Part shown: positions 28,919 to 38,771 of the stretch, piece after piece
Position numbering within the stretch: position 1 is the stretch's first letter
Layout: each line of letters begins with the position of its first letter
From: Colwellia maritima
GTDB taxonomy: Bacteria > Pseudomonadota > Gammaproteobacteria > Enterobacterales > Alteromonadaceae
Assembly (NCBI RefSeq): GCF_022669015.1
Contig: NZ_JAKKSL010000001.1
Coordinates: 1,842,059 to 1,906,058 of the forward strand
Length of the DNA: 64,000 bases
Direction of reading: 5' to 3'
Notes under the pieces: model-generated
What the model was told of the DNA's origin: nothing
The model's input: only the letters and a program-made list of their open reading frames with translations
Databases searched by the model: none
Translations under genes and position numbers: made by a program

Positions 28919-31559
28919 CTAGGGTGACTGAATTTAGTTGACCAGGTCATAACGATGGAGAAAATGCCTTAGCTATGCAAGATGTTGTAATACTAGGGCA
29001 TGTTAACAATGAGCGAGTAAGACATGTATTAGGTAATGCTATTCACGATCCTAAATCACTTGATTTACCAGTATTAAGTACAGATGCCTTTGATGAACTT
29101 TACAATGGAGAAAGTAATTTCAAAGATTCAGTGGATCATTTTATTTTTTCTGTAAATACGGGGGAAAAACCTGCAACCAGTATTATGTTGTACGGCGATT
29201 TCGAATGGTCGATAACACAGTCTTCAATTGATAAGTTTTATATTATTGAAAATTTATCGAATGATTCATACAAGTTAATTGAGCGAGATGATGACACTGT
29301 ATTTATGTGCCCTGACGAATTAGCAAAGCAGATAAAACAAGAGTGGTTTCTTCATTTTAGTAAACAATGGCTTGTGATAACAACAGATGAGAATCGACTT
29401 GGGCAGATTGTAAATAGATTGCAAGATAAAGCGTCTTCAGAGATGGAATTATCAAGTTGGCGTCAATATAGAGACACTAAAACGATAAGTCTTTGGTGTC
29501 CTCGTACCTAAAGACACATCAAAAACAGCCGAAGGTATGAGTGCCCATATAATTAAAAAAGTGATGAGTAAAAACGAAGAGGTATCTGCTTTGTTTTTTG
29601 GACTAGACATAAACCTTTTATCACAAACAATCTCTTTAGGTTCACAAATAAATGCCAATAGTGCTTGGACTGATGAAAAATATTTATCTGCTAATAAATT
29701 CATCATGGAATCTAAAGGTGACGCATCAAAGATATCTGAAACCTTAGCAGGTTTTTTCGATAATATTAATATTGAAAATGCTAAAGGTTCACTTATAACT
29801 ACACTAAAGCTTAGTGAAGATGACATTCCTAAATTAACTGATGTTTGGTCTGAATTAGTCATGAAAGCATTTTCATCTAACGGTAATTCGCAATCAACAT
29901 CTCAAAAGGTTTCTCCAGAATCATTAATGAATTCACAGTGGGATTACAAAATTAATGATAAATTAATTGCCTTACCTGATTACAAAAAAGCCGAATTTGA
30001 TGCCAAGCCATCTTTTGTTGATGGACCTTTAGCTGTCTCTGTGAACTCAGTAAATATAAACGAGGAGTTAAACCTAACTGAGTTGAATATTGAAGGAAAC
30101 ATGAATGTACCCAAAATTGAAGGGTGGTGGCATCTTTCAAAAGCTAAGCTGACACTTAAAGTAAATTCTGTAAATGATAAGGCGGGTAATAACCTGTTAA
30201 GGGATGAGCGATGTGTTAAAGACCTAGGTTACCGAGGTAGTAACCATGATGTGAGTTCTGGATTTAATACGACAAATTTAAAGGCGTATGCACAGAAAAC
30301 ACTTCGTTTATCAGAAGGTTATAACTTCTCAGATGTTGCCAATGTTAAAGGGGCTTTATCTTTTTCTGCTCCTGTAAATATTGAGACTATTGATTTACCA
30401 CTTCAAAAGGGTGCCGGCTTTGAAAAACACGGTTTTAGATTTTTTATTAACGAATTTGATCGTCAAAGTGTGTCTTATGCCGTAAGTGGTTCGCAAAAGC
30501 ATTTGATAGAAATACAAGGATTAAATGCAAAAGGTGAAGCTTTATCACAGAGTTACTCTTGGGGTACTAGTGATGCTAAAACTCAACATTACCAAGGCGA
30601 CGTTAAATCTATTCGATTAATTTTTTCAAATGCATTCAGTGAACATGAAATGCACTTTATTATAGAGAAAAAAGAATTTTTCCCGAAGGCTGAGTTAAAA
30701 GTAAATTACTTAACTACAAGGCCCTCTATCGTAGATGAAAATGATTGGGCTAATGCGACACGACAAAAATGGGGGGATACTAATGCTAAGCAATTTTTAG
30801 AGAAAGAAAAATACCTATCCAACAATAAAGTTGGCGACTTGTATCAATTCCCGTTTGCCATGATGTTAAGTCATGACAATTCGCAGTCTTGGGGTAGCCA
30901 CCCATCACTAAAAATACTCTCTCCATTTGTTAGTGGTTTAACGTTTAATCTACAAGCAATCGAGTTAACGGCTCATAGTATTAACGAGAAACTTTCTTAT
31001 TACGTTAAAAACAGTGCATGGTATCGCATAAAAAACAACTTTATTACTGAGTACATCCCACATACAGAAATTGACAAAGCACAAGTCTTATCTGATAGTG
31101 TCAACATAGGTTTAAAGCTTAAGCCTAAAGAGCCTATGGGTAAGTTATCAGGCGAAATAAAGGTTAATTTACCTCAGCGTATCGAGACTGTTAATGTTGG
31201 TTTGCCTGATTTTAAACAAACGCTTCACAACCACGAAATTTTAATAAGTAGGGTGAAAATTACTAACGGACAAACACCACACACAACCTATCGAGTTGAA
31301 GCTCCTAACCTAATTAATATGATTGCAGTTTTAAAAAATGGTAACGAGATGCTTCCTTTACAAGGAGGTGTATTTAAGGATGGATTCTGGTCATTGTCTT
31401 ATCAGTTAACAGATCAGATAGATCATTTTGATGTGTTAGTTGCCTCAAAATTGAACACATTGAAATTTCCTTATGAAATAATGCCTAACTACAATAAATA
31501 AGTGGAATATTAATAGGGACGTTTCTGTGGTGGACCGTCATTCATTGTTTGTTAAAGTA

Positions 31560-31720
31560 ATACCAGTTTCATTAATTAAGTGATCTATTTTATATGTAGA
31601 AAAAATTGCCAAATAAAAGGAATTATTTCAATAACGAGTTGTTCTAATTATTAAATAAATAGCGAAGTAGTTGTTGATTTTGGCAAGTTGAAATGATCAC
31701 ATAGTTAGTGAGATTGGTAT
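31560..31720. repeat. 161-bp dispersed palindromic repeat (MITE-like), copy 2
   Basis: Starts ATACCAGTTTCATTAATTAAG and ends GAGATTGGTAT. It is the reverse-complement copy of 5999-6160, at roughly 85-90% identity by eye. Located 58 bp after the large unknown gene. No coding capacity. Confidence 0.85.
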
Positions 31721-31934
31721 AAGTACTTCACTATATTGTGTACTGCCAAATATAACGTATTTGCATGTTATCCTAACGAAATATTGCATTATGGAAGGGT
31801 AGAATGTATTCTACGTGCCATTACAAATAGTCTTATATACTATTATTAGTTATAGCTTTAAATAAAAATACATAAATTTAAATGACACATTTATCTTAAT
31901 TATTTAATGTATAGGGTCAATCAAGAGTAATATT
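31721..31934 (+). other. Promoter region of the Nudix-HTH regulator
   Basis: 214 bp upstream of the regulator, after the dispersed repeat. Holds the ATAGT-N7-ACTAT palindrome at 31827-31843 and AT-rich promoter-like sequence; no gene. Confidence 0.5.
31827..31843 (+). promoter_or_regulatory. Candidate Nudix-regulator operator, site 1 (autoregulatory)
   Basis: ATAGT-CTTATAT-ACTAT, a palindrome with seven-base centre, about 92 bp before the regulator start. The same ATWGT-N7-ACWAT pattern recurs upstream of the GPH transporter, TonB receptor 2 and the halogenase cassette. Confidence 0.6.
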
Positions 31935-32666
31935 ATGCATCATAATACATCTAGCTTAGCGAGCGCTTCACTTGCGGAAGAAACCATACCAGAAGATTGT
32001 ATACGTAATTTAACCGTTGATAACCTTATTTTTACTTTACATGAAAGCAAATTAAAAGTGCTTTTGGTTAAGTATAATCGTGGATTAGCTATTAATAAAT
32101 GGGGTTTAATAGGTCATTGGGTTAGGGAAAATGAAAATTTAGAAGATGCGGCTTTACGTGTTGTAAAAAAAACAACGAATGTCGATAATCTTTACCTTGA
32201 TCAGCTTGGCGCATTTGGTGCAGTTGATAGATACCCCACAAGTCGGATTATAACCATTGTTTATTATTCGTTAGTTAGGCACGAAGAAACTAAATTAATT
32301 ACTGGAGAAAATGCCTTTGAATGTGAATGGTTTGATGTTTATGATTTACCCAATTTAATGTTTGACCATGGCGATATTTTAGCGGCAGGTTTGAATTATT
32401 TAAAATATATTGTACGCCATGAACCTATTGGTTTTAATTTATTACCTGAAAAATTCACCTTACTTGAATTGCAAGAAATATACGAAGCAATCTTAAATAA
32501 AACCTTAGATAAGCCTAATTTTCGTCGTAAAATTCAAAAAATGAATTTATTAATTAACTGCCAAGAAAAACAAAAAAAAGTAGCTCACCGCGCGGCAACC
32601 TTGTATAGATTTGATATCAATGTCTATGAAAAACTGAAAGAATTTGGATTTACATTCGAATTTTAG
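31935..32666 (+). CDS. Nudix-HTH (NrtR-family) transcriptional regulator
   Basis: 243 aa. Residues about 25-150 form a Nudix fold; residues about 165-243 form the winged-helix of the NrtR family (F-T-L-L-E-L-Q-E-I-Y-E-A-I-L-N-K then N-F-R-R-K-I-Q-K). In NrtR-type regulators the Nudix domain senses a ligand. The Nudix box is degenerate here: G-H-W-V-R-E-N-E-N-L-E-D-A-A-L-R-V-V-K-K-T-T, where the usual R-E-x-x-E-E-x-G glutamates are replaced by Val/Lys/Thr, so hydrolysis is unlikely. Members of this family in other bacteria control NAD, arabinose or xylose genes. Position before a GPH transporter, GH43 and TonB receptor suggests a pentose or xylo-oligosaccharide signal. Confidence 0.85.
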   Translation: MHHNTSSLASASLAEETIPEDCIRNLTVDNLIFTLHESKLKVLLVKYNRGLAINKWGLIGHWVRENENLEDAALRVVKKTTNVDNLYLDQLGAFGAVDRYPTSRIITIVYYSLVRHEETKLITGENAFECEWFDVYDLPNLMFDHGDILAAGLNYLKYIVRHEPIGFNLLPEKFTLLELQEIYEAILNKTLDKPNFRRKIQKMNLLINCQEKQKKVAHRAATLYRFDINVYEKLKEFGFTFEF

Positions 32667-32687
32667 TTCACTATTTATTTTTACCAT

Positions 32688-32714
32688 AAAAGACAACATT
32701 CGTTGTCTTTTTTT
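32688..32714 (+). terminator. Rho-independent terminator after the Nudix-HTH regulator
   Basis: A ten-base stem, AAAAGACAAC and GTTGTCTTTT, with ATTC loop and a continuing T-run, 22 bp after the stop. Confidence 0.9.
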
Positions 32715-32764
32715 GTTTTAATCCTCCGCTTAAACATATACCTGTTTACATCTGAATAATTTGC

Positions 32765-32785
32765 ATATAGTATTTTGGACTATAT
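32765..32785 (+). promoter_or_regulatory. Candidate Nudix-regulator operator, site 2
   Basis: A 21-bp palindrome with seven-base arms, ATATAGT and ACTATAT, around a seven-base centre, 40-60 bp before the GPH transporter start. Matches the site in the regulator's own promoter in arm sequence and spacing. Confidence 0.6.
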
Positions 32786-32824
32786 CAATGGTTAAATCAT
32801 TATAAAATTGTATTTGGAGTATCC

Positions 32825-34166
32825 ATGCAAAACGAAAAAAACAAATTAACTGTTAAAGAAAAATTTGGTTATGGCTTAGGTGACACGGCAAGCAATATTG
32901 TTTTCCAAATGGTTGCTAATTTCATGCTGATATTTTACACCGATGTTTATGGCTTATCAGCAGCAGCAGCGGGGACCTTATTACTTACTGTTAGACTGTT
33001 CGACGGATTTACTGACCCAATTATGGGCAGTATTGCCGATAGAACTCGTACAAAATGGGGAGCGTACCGTCCATACTTATTATTTTTAGCGGTACCTTAT
33101 GGCGTATTAGCTTGTTTAGCTTTTATAACGCCAGATTTTGATGCCACGGGTAAACTCGTTTACGCGTATATAACGTACGGTTTATTAATGACCTGTTATA
33201 CCGCCATTAATATTCCTTATGGCGCTTTAGGTGGTGTGATGGTTGATTCACCTAAAGAACGCGCTTCATTACAGTCATACCGTTTTGCTATGGCAATGGC
33301 TGCATTGGTGATTATTGTTTGGGCTTTACCGAAACTTGTCGCATATTTTGGTGAAGGTAATGACAGAATAGGGTATCCCTTAGCAATGGCCTTTATGGGC
33401 ACTTTAGCGGCTATCTGTTTTGTGTTTTGTTTCAAAATGACCAAGGAAGCTAAACTTCCACCGGTAGAAAATAATCGTAAAAGTGTGTTTACTGAATTCT
33501 TTTCGCTTTTCAAAAATGATCAATGGGTGATTATTGCTGCCATTAGTTTAGTAACGTTAATACTTATTGGCATCCGCGCAGCGGTTGCTCCTCATTATAT
33601 AAAATATTATGTGGGTGAAGAGTCACTCATTTCTTCCTTTTTAACGGTTGCCGCAATAGGTTCGGTTTTAGGGGCGGTATCTACTAACTTTTTAACGAAG
33701 TATTTTGAGAAAAAGGTGCTATTTCAAGTTGCTATTGTGGTTGTGATCATTTCGCATAGTCTTTTCTATGTTGTAGATTCAAGCCAAATAGTCGCTATAT
33801 TCATTCTTTATTTTGTTGCCAATTTTGCGCATATGATGATAACGCCCATTATGTTTTCTATGGTGGCCGATACTGTTGATTACGGTGTGTTAAAAATAGG
33901 TAAACGTCTTACTGCTATTACCTTTTCAGGGCATTTGTTAGCGATTAAGTTTGGCTTTGCAATTGGTGGCGCATTGGCCGGCCGGATACTAGCTAGTTAC
34001 AACTATGTGCCTAATCAAACACAAACTGCTGACACACTTAACGGTATATTGCTCGCCTTTTGCCGGTATACCCGTTATTTGTATGATCGTGAGCTTATTG
34101 CTGATTAAACAATACAAATTAACTGAACTTGAAGTAATCAATATTCAAGCAAAAATCACAGCGTAA
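32825..34166 (+). CDS. GPH-family glycoside/pentoside:cation symporter, frame-disrupted at C-terminus
   Basis: Inner-membrane transporter with 12 helices of the GPH (MFS_2) family, which includes XynP/XynT xyloside importers. N-terminal signature: K-F-G-Y-G-L-G-D-T-A-S-N; then D-G-F-T-D-P-I-M-G-S-I-A-D-R-T-x-T-K-W-G-x-Y-R-P-Y. The frame ends early at 34108 because of an extra T in the run at 34058-34061; removing it gives L-A-F-A-G-I-P-V-I-C-M-I-V-S-L-L-L-I-K-Q and a stop at 34166, total about 446 aa. Followed by a cytoplasmic GH43, so it probably imports short arabino- or xylo-oligosaccharides for internal cleavage. Confidence 0.87.
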
Positions 34167-34200
34167 TATAGAGAAAAACCGTATCTTTAAACAACCATGA

Positions 34201-34252
34201 TTTAGTGCTAAACCTTTGTTACTCAATGTTTGTACTAAAGGTTAGTACTAAA
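34201..34252 (+). terminator. Hairpin between GPH transporter and GH43
   Basis: TTTAGTGCTAAACCTTT and AAAGGTTAGTACTAAA pair over about 16 bases with one bulge and a 19-base loop. No strong T-run follows, so it may be an attenuating or mRNA-stabilising hairpin within the operon. Confidence 0.4.
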
Positions 34253-34295
34253 TTATTTGGTCATTTTAATAGTTCATTCGGACATAGGAGATTTT

Positions 34296-35366
34296 ATGAC
34301 GAATTCAGTACAAAAAAAAACAGGCGTACTTGAAACGTTAAGTCATGCGGAGAAAATTCAGCTGAAAGACTTAGCGCGCGCCAACGCATTAAAGAACAAA
34401 AGCGACCCACTGGTAAAACACATTTACACTGCTGATCCATCAGCACATGTGTTTGACGGTAAAATTTATGTTTATCCGTCTCATGATGTTGAGTCGGATA
34501 ACAGTATTAATGATGATGGCGATCATTTTGCAATGACCGATTATCACGTGCTTTCGCTTGATAAAGATGACTTTAGTGCAACAGACCATGGCGTAGCTTT
34601 ATCAATAGATGATGTTCCTTGGGCAAGTAAACAAATGTGGGCACCTGATGCCGCACATAAAAATGGTACCTACTATTTTTACTTTCCTGCTAGGGACGAA
34701 GACGGAATTTTTCGAATTGGCGCAGCAAGTAGTAAATCACCAACAGGACCATTTACCGCTGAACCTAACTATATTCAAGGTACTTTCAGTATAGACCCCG
34801 CTGTTTATGAAGATGATGATGGTAGTTATTACCTTTATTTTGGTGGTTTATGGGGAGGTCAATTACAAAACTGGCATGAGGGTAAATTTAGTAAAGCCGA
34901 TAAATACCCTGCACCAAATGAAACGGCTTTACCGGCGAAAATGGCGAAGCTATCGGCTAATATGGTTGAATTAGCTGAAGAGCCTAAAGATGTAGTTATT
35001 ATTGATGATAATGGCGAAACCATTAAAGTAAATGATAATAATCGTCGATTTTTTGAAGGTCCTTGGGTACATAAATATAACGGTGTTTATTATTTTTCAT
35101 ACTCTACCGGTGATACTCATAAAATAGCGTATGCTACCAGTAGCTCACCTTATGGTCCTTTTACTTATCAAGGTGTTATTTTAAACCCCGTATTAGGTTG
35201 GACGAATCATCACTCTATTACTTGTTACGAAGGTAAATGGTATTTATTTTATCATGATAGTAGTTTGTCGGGCGGCCAAACTCACTTGCGTTGTGTAAAA
35301 ATGACAGAATTGGTTCATGATGAAAATGGAAGAATTCAAACAGTAGATGCATACGAGAAGAACTAA
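34296..35366 (+). CDS. GH43 beta-xylosidase/alpha-L-arabinofuranosidase (cytoplasmic)
   Basis: Five-bladed beta-propeller glycosidase that removes terminal xylose or arabinose with inversion. 356 aa from the ATG at 34296, chosen because TAGGAG precedes it; an earlier in-frame start lacks a site. The catalytic triad is visible: general base Asp47 (A-D-P-S-A-H-V-F), pKa-modulating Asp168 (S-I-D-P-A-V-Y) and general acid Glu254 (F-F-E-G-P-W-V). H-H-S-I-T-C-Y near 305-311 is a family calcium/His site. There is no signal peptide, so it acts on sugars imported by the GPH transporter just upstream. Specificity between xylose and arabinose cannot be told. Confidence 0.87.
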   Translation: MTNSVQKKTGVLETLSHAEKIQLKDLARANALKNKSDPLVKHIYTADPSAHVFDGKIYVYPSHDVESDNSINDDGDHFAMTDYHVLSLDKDDFSATDHGVALSIDDVPWASKQMWAPDAAHKNGTYYFYFPARDEDGIFRIGAASSKSPTGPFTAEPNYIQGTFSIDPAVYEDDDGSYYLYFGGLWGGQLQNWHEGKFSKADKYPAPNETALPAKMAKLSANMVELAEEPKDVVIIDDNGETIKVNDNNRRFFEGPWVHKYNGVYYFSYSTGDTHKIAYATSSSPYGPFTYQGVILNPVLGWTNHHSITCYEGKWYLFYHDSSLSGGQTHLRCVKMTELVHDENGRIQTVDAYEKN

Positions 35367-35652
35367 AAAATTTTCTTTGCTAAAGATATAGTCAATAAGA
35401 CATTAATAGGTGTGACTATCTCAACCTGATATATAGGTTATTTGCTCTATTTTAATGTATTGAATTTCCTATTATAAGTTTAATTATTACACAAAATAGC
35501 GTAAAGACTCTTGGTCTCAACGTGAATAAATAAATAAAAAATAGTCATATATAGTCAAAATACCTTATTGTCATATTGAATATAATGTGCTAAAAATGTA
35601 ATTGTCATATTGACAATATAAAGATAAATATAAAAATTAGGGGACTAATAAA
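35367..35652 (+). other. Promoter region of TonB receptor 2
   Basis: 286 bp with no gene. It holds two tandem operator-like sequences (35567-35583 and 35601-35617), direct ATAGTC half-sites near 35541-35556, and AGGGGA before the start. Confidence 0.5.
35567..35617 (+). promoter_or_regulatory. Candidate Nudix-regulator operators, site 3 (tandem)
   Basis: ATTGTCATATTGACAAT at 35601-35617 is a perfect 17-base palindrome; a weaker copy ATTGTCATATTGAATAT lies 34 bp upstream. Same arm-spacing as the ATAGT-N7-ACTAT sites. It is 36-86 bp before TonB receptor 2. Confidence 0.6.
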
Positions 35653-38600
35653 ATGTTTAATAAAAAGATATTAACTACCTCCATCCTAGCTGCACTAAGT
35701 TCAATGACTGTTGCAACGATGGGGTATGCGGCAGAAGATGAAGCGAAAGATGTAGAAATTATTACCGTGACAGGTATCCGTGGTAGTTTATTACGTGCAA
35801 TGGACGTAAAACGAAGTTCTGATGGTATTGTTGATGCGATTTCCGCTGAAGACATGGGTAAGTTTCCAGATACAAACCTAGCTGAATCACTACAGCGTAT
35901 TACGGGTGTTTCAATTGACCGTGCCAGTGGTGAAGGTAGTAAAGTTACAGTGCGTGGTTTTGGCGCAGATAAAAACTTAATTACTCTTAATGGTCGTCAA
36001 TTACCGACAACTACTGGTGATAGAACATTTGATTTTGCGAATATTGCTTCTGAAAGTGTATCAGGTGTTACGGTATATAAAACATCTAATGCAAGTGTTA
36101 CCTCTGGTGGTATTGGTGCCACTATCGATTTACAAACACATAAACCTTTACAGTCCCCTGGTACTAAAGCTTCATTCGGTACCAAATTTGTAAACGATTC
36201 TTCAACTGATCAAGGTAGTACAACGCCAGAAATCAGTGGTTTGTACTCACAAACATTTGCAGATGAAAAGTTTGGTATTTCACTTTCGGGTAGTTATCAA
36301 GAACGTGAAAGTGGTATGCAACAATTTTTCCAAGACCAAGGTTATAGAGCTAGTGACTATAGTAATACCGGTTGGGGCGGTGTACCTGCAGGCGCAGACG
36401 GTGGTACAAACAGACCAACCAGTGGTAACTATTCAAACCCACAACAACCTCGCTATGTTTTTGAAGAACGCCAACGTGAACGTGTTAATGGTCAGTTAGT
36501 ATTACAATTTAAGCCTATTGAAAACTTAACCACGACATTAGATTACACATTAATTCGTAATACTGTTGAAGAGCAACATACCGATGCTTCAGTATGGTTT
36601 AACTATGCAGGTGATCGCAGTGAGTCAGTATGGGATGGTTCTCCAAATGCTGTGCCGTTAATTTACTCTGAGATTTATGAAATAAATAGTGATGCTGATT
36701 TTGCTGATACATCATTAACTGTAGGTTCGTGGGGGAATGAACAAAAAACTGATTCAATTGGTTTAAATATTGATTGGCAAGTGAATGACGATTTAAACCT
36801 TGTTTTAGATCATCATAGCTCTAAAGCAAGCATGCAAGCGACAGATCCTCGCCATGGCACGCGTAATAATCTGCAATTACCATCATATACAAGAACTCGC
36901 ACAGGTTTAGATTTAACGGGTGATCTTCCAGGGATCGCAACGGGTAATATTGAATCATTTACACCAGAAACTATGCGTTTATCAGGTATTTGGTTTGCTA
37001 ATGATAAATATTCTTCTGAGATTCAACAAACTCAAGTAAAAGGCGAATACGTAATCAATGATGAAGTCAGTATTGATTTTGGTGTGTCAGTTAATACAGT
37101 TAATAACCACTACCGTCATACGCAAGTTCAGCGTGCCGATTGGGGTGGCGTTGGTGTAGAAGGTGATTTTGCTGATATTAATTGGCGCGAAGATACTATC
37201 TTAGATAAATTTGATGCTAAATCGGGTAATTTTGAAGGTACACCAACACAATCTGATTATGATTTGTTTAACACCATCTATTTTGCTGATTTTGACGAGA
37301 TAATTCGTGCTGCAGAATTTGCAGATCCAGTAGCCAATGTTGATAGTTTATGGGGTGACTGTAAAGCACCGGCAGGCGCATCAGCAGGTCCTAATGGCGA
37401 AGGACACTTCTGTGCATCAACAAATTGGGATGCAGATACAAACCGCTTTACTGAAGAAAAAACCACCGCATATTTTACGCAAGTTAGTTACATTAGCGAA
37501 ATCAATGATATGCCATTTAGTGCATTCTTTGGATTACGTTATGAAACAACTGATGTTGATTCAAAAGCATCAGCACCAGGGTATAGTAGTATTGAATGGA
37601 ATGAAGATACGGCAACGTCTGTAACTGGTGTTACCGGAATTGAGTCGCTTCATCAATCTGCGGATTACAGTCAATTATTGCCAAGTATCAGTGTGAACCT
37701 TGAGCTTACTGACGATATTGTATTAAGAGCAGCAGCAGGTAAAACTATTTCTCGTGCTTCTTATAATCAATTACAAGGTGGAACAACGGTTAATACGGGG
37801 GGGAGTTTAAGTGGTTATTCAGGTAACTCAGGTAACCCCGCATTAAAACCATTAGAATCGATAAACTTTGATGTTTCTGCTGAGTATTATTATGACGAAG
37901 GTAGTTATGTTTCATTAGGTTATTTTAGAAAAGATGTTACTAACTGGATAACAACGGGTACGGTTGATTCAGCAATATTTAATCTTCCTAATCCACTTGA
38001 TGGTGAGAAGTTTAGAGCAGCAACGGCGGCATTAGGTGCCAATGCTTCAAACCAAGAGATCAGAGACTATATCTTTACAAATTACGCTGATGATCCAAAT
38101 GTTCAACCAAATTTTGACGAAGATGGTCTGTTAGATGGAGGTAAAATCATTGGTGACCCGACAACAGATAATATCGCTAACTTTAGACTAAATGTACCTG
38201 TTAATGGTGATAATGAAGAGACAATTGACGGTATCGAATTTAACGTTCAACATATCTTTGGCGATTCAGGCTTTGGTGGTATCTTCAACTATACCTTGAC
38301 TGATTCTGGCCTTGCTTATGACAATAACTCTTTGCAAGATACCGCAGCATTAACTGGATTAAGCGATACCGCGAACATTGTAGCTTTTTATGATAAAGAT
38401 GGCATTCAAGCTCGTATAGCTTATAACTGGCGTGATGAGTTCTTAAATGAACGTCGTGTAAACGGGGATTTAACCGCACCTATTTATACTGAAGCCTATT
38501 CTCAAATAGACTTTAATGTTAGTTATGATGTGGCGGCGGTTGAAGGTCTAACTGTATTTATTGAAGGTATTAACATTACTAACGAATACGGTCGTGATAC

Positions 38601-38667
38601 ACGTCTTACTTATAAGTTAACACAAACTGGAGCACGTTACGCTGTAGGCGCAAGGTTTTCCTTCTAG
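35653..38667 (+). CDS. TonB-dependent receptor (xylo-oligosaccharide uptake)
   Basis: Outer-membrane receptor, 1004 aa and intact. Signal peptide to about residue 26 (G-Y-A-A), TonB-box-like E-I-I-T-V-T-G-I-R, plug domain (F-P-D-T-N-L-A-E-S-L-Q-R-I-T-G-V-S-I-D-R) with V-R-G-F-G and L-N-G-R-Q-L-P, and a barrel ending A-V-G-A-R-F-S-F. It belongs to the large TonB receptors of Caulobacter/Alteromonadales sugar loci. The tandem palindromes upstream match those of the GPH and halogenase units. A decayed carbohydrate-binding module and a five-gene halogenase cassette lie downstream on the other strand; such cassettes often sit beside this class of receptor. Confidence 0.9.
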   Translation: MFNKKILTTSILAALSSMTVATMGYAAEDEAKDVEIITVTGIRGSLLRAMDVKRSSDGIVDAISAEDMGKFPDTNLAESLQRITGVSIDRASGEGSKVTVRGFGADKNLITLNGRQLPTTTGDRTFDFANIASESVSGVTVYKTSNASVTSGGIGATIDLQTHKPLQSPGTKASFGTKFVNDSSTDQGSTTPEISGLYSQTFADEKFGISLSGSYQERESGMQQFFQDQGYRASDYSNTGWGGVPAGADGGTNRPTSGNYSNPQQPRYVFEERQRERVNGQLVLQFKPIENLTTTLDYTLIRNTVEEQHTDASVWFNYAGDRSESVWDGSPNAVPLIYSEIYEINSDADFADTSLTVGSWGNEQKTDSIGLNIDWQVNDDLNLVLDHHSSKASMQATDPRHGTRNNLQLPSYTRTRTGLDLTGDLPGIATGNIESFTPETMRLSGIWFANDKYSSEIQQTQVKGEYVINDEVSIDFGVSVNTVNNHYRHTQVQRADWGGVGVEGDFADINWREDTILDKFDAKSGNFEGTPTQSDYDLFNTIYFADFDEIIRAAEFADPVANVDSLWGDCKAPAGASAGPNGEGHFCASTNWDADTNRFTEEKTTAYFTQVSYISEINDMPFSAFFGLRYETTDVDSKASAPGYSSIEWNEDTATSVTGVTGIESLHQSADYSQLLPSISVNLELTDDIVLRAAAGKTISRASYNQLQGGTTVNTGGSLSGYSGNSGNPALKPLESINFDVSAEYYYDEGSYVSLGYFRKDVTNWITTGTVDSAIFNLPNPLDGEKFRAATAALGANASNQEIRDYIFTNYADDPNVQPNFDEDGLLDGGKIIGDPTTDNIANFRLNVPVNGDNEETIDGIEFNVQHIFGDSGFGGIFNYTLTDSGLAYDNNSLQDTAALTGLSDTANIVAFYDKDGIQARIAYNWRDEFLNERRVNGDLTAPIYTEAYSQIDFNVSYDVAAVEGLTVFIEGINITNEYGRDTRLTYKLTQTGARYAVGARFSF

Positions 38668-38692
38668 CATGAATTGTTAACTACGTTACTAG

Positions 38693-38725
38693 AAACCGAT
38701 AGGCTAATAATCTATCGGTTTTTTT
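38693..38725 (+). terminator. Rho-independent terminator after TonB receptor 2
   Basis: Ten-base stem AAACCGATAG and CTATCGGTTT with a nine-base loop and T-run, 26 bp after the stop. Confidence 0.92.
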
Positions 38726-38771
38726 ATGTAAGACTACTTAGGATATTATTTTTACTGTTTTATTACTTAAC

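Larger units (their letters stand above)
27692..28944 (+). mobile_element. IS3-family insertion sequence, 1253 bp
   Basis: Terminal inverted repeats begin TGGTC on both sides and extend imperfectly for about 30 bp, both continuing into (C)C(C/T)AGTTAAG. Inside are orfA and orfB in the usual -1 relation. A clear target duplication is not visible: the left flank ends GACG and the right begins GGTC. The element interrupts the large unknown gene. Only one copy is in the window. Confidence 0.88.
27583..31501 (+). pseudogene. Large membrane-anchored protein of unknown function, split by an IS3-family element
   Basis: The first 36-37 codons (27583-27691) encode a short N-terminus with one transmembrane helix (V-L-V-L-L-I-T-I-L-A-I-C-F-F-G-F) and then S-S-P-P-P-E-H-V-N-D. 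The insertion element follows. The frame resumes at 28948 as H-N-D-G-E-N-A-L-A-M-Q-D-V-V-I-L-G-H-V-N-N-E and continues to 29511. A further shift near 29491-29494 joins it to a 654-codon frame that starts before 29537 and ends at 31501. Joined, the product would be about 890 aa: anchor, an alpha/beta part, then several beta-sandwich-like segments. No lipobox or catalytic motif is evident, and I do not recognise a family. The downstream ORF has no good ribosome site, so it is unlikely to be expressed alone. Confidence 0.65.

Noticed and set aside
27688..28948. Target-site duplication flanking the IS3-family element
   Set aside because: Left flank GACG and right flank GGTC do not match for three or four bases at the boundaries set by the TGGTC ends.
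35541..35560. ATAGTCATATATAGTC direct repeat as a further full operator
   Set aside because: The halves are direct rather than inverted and do not fit the N7 palindrome; kept only as half-sites in the TonB promoter note.
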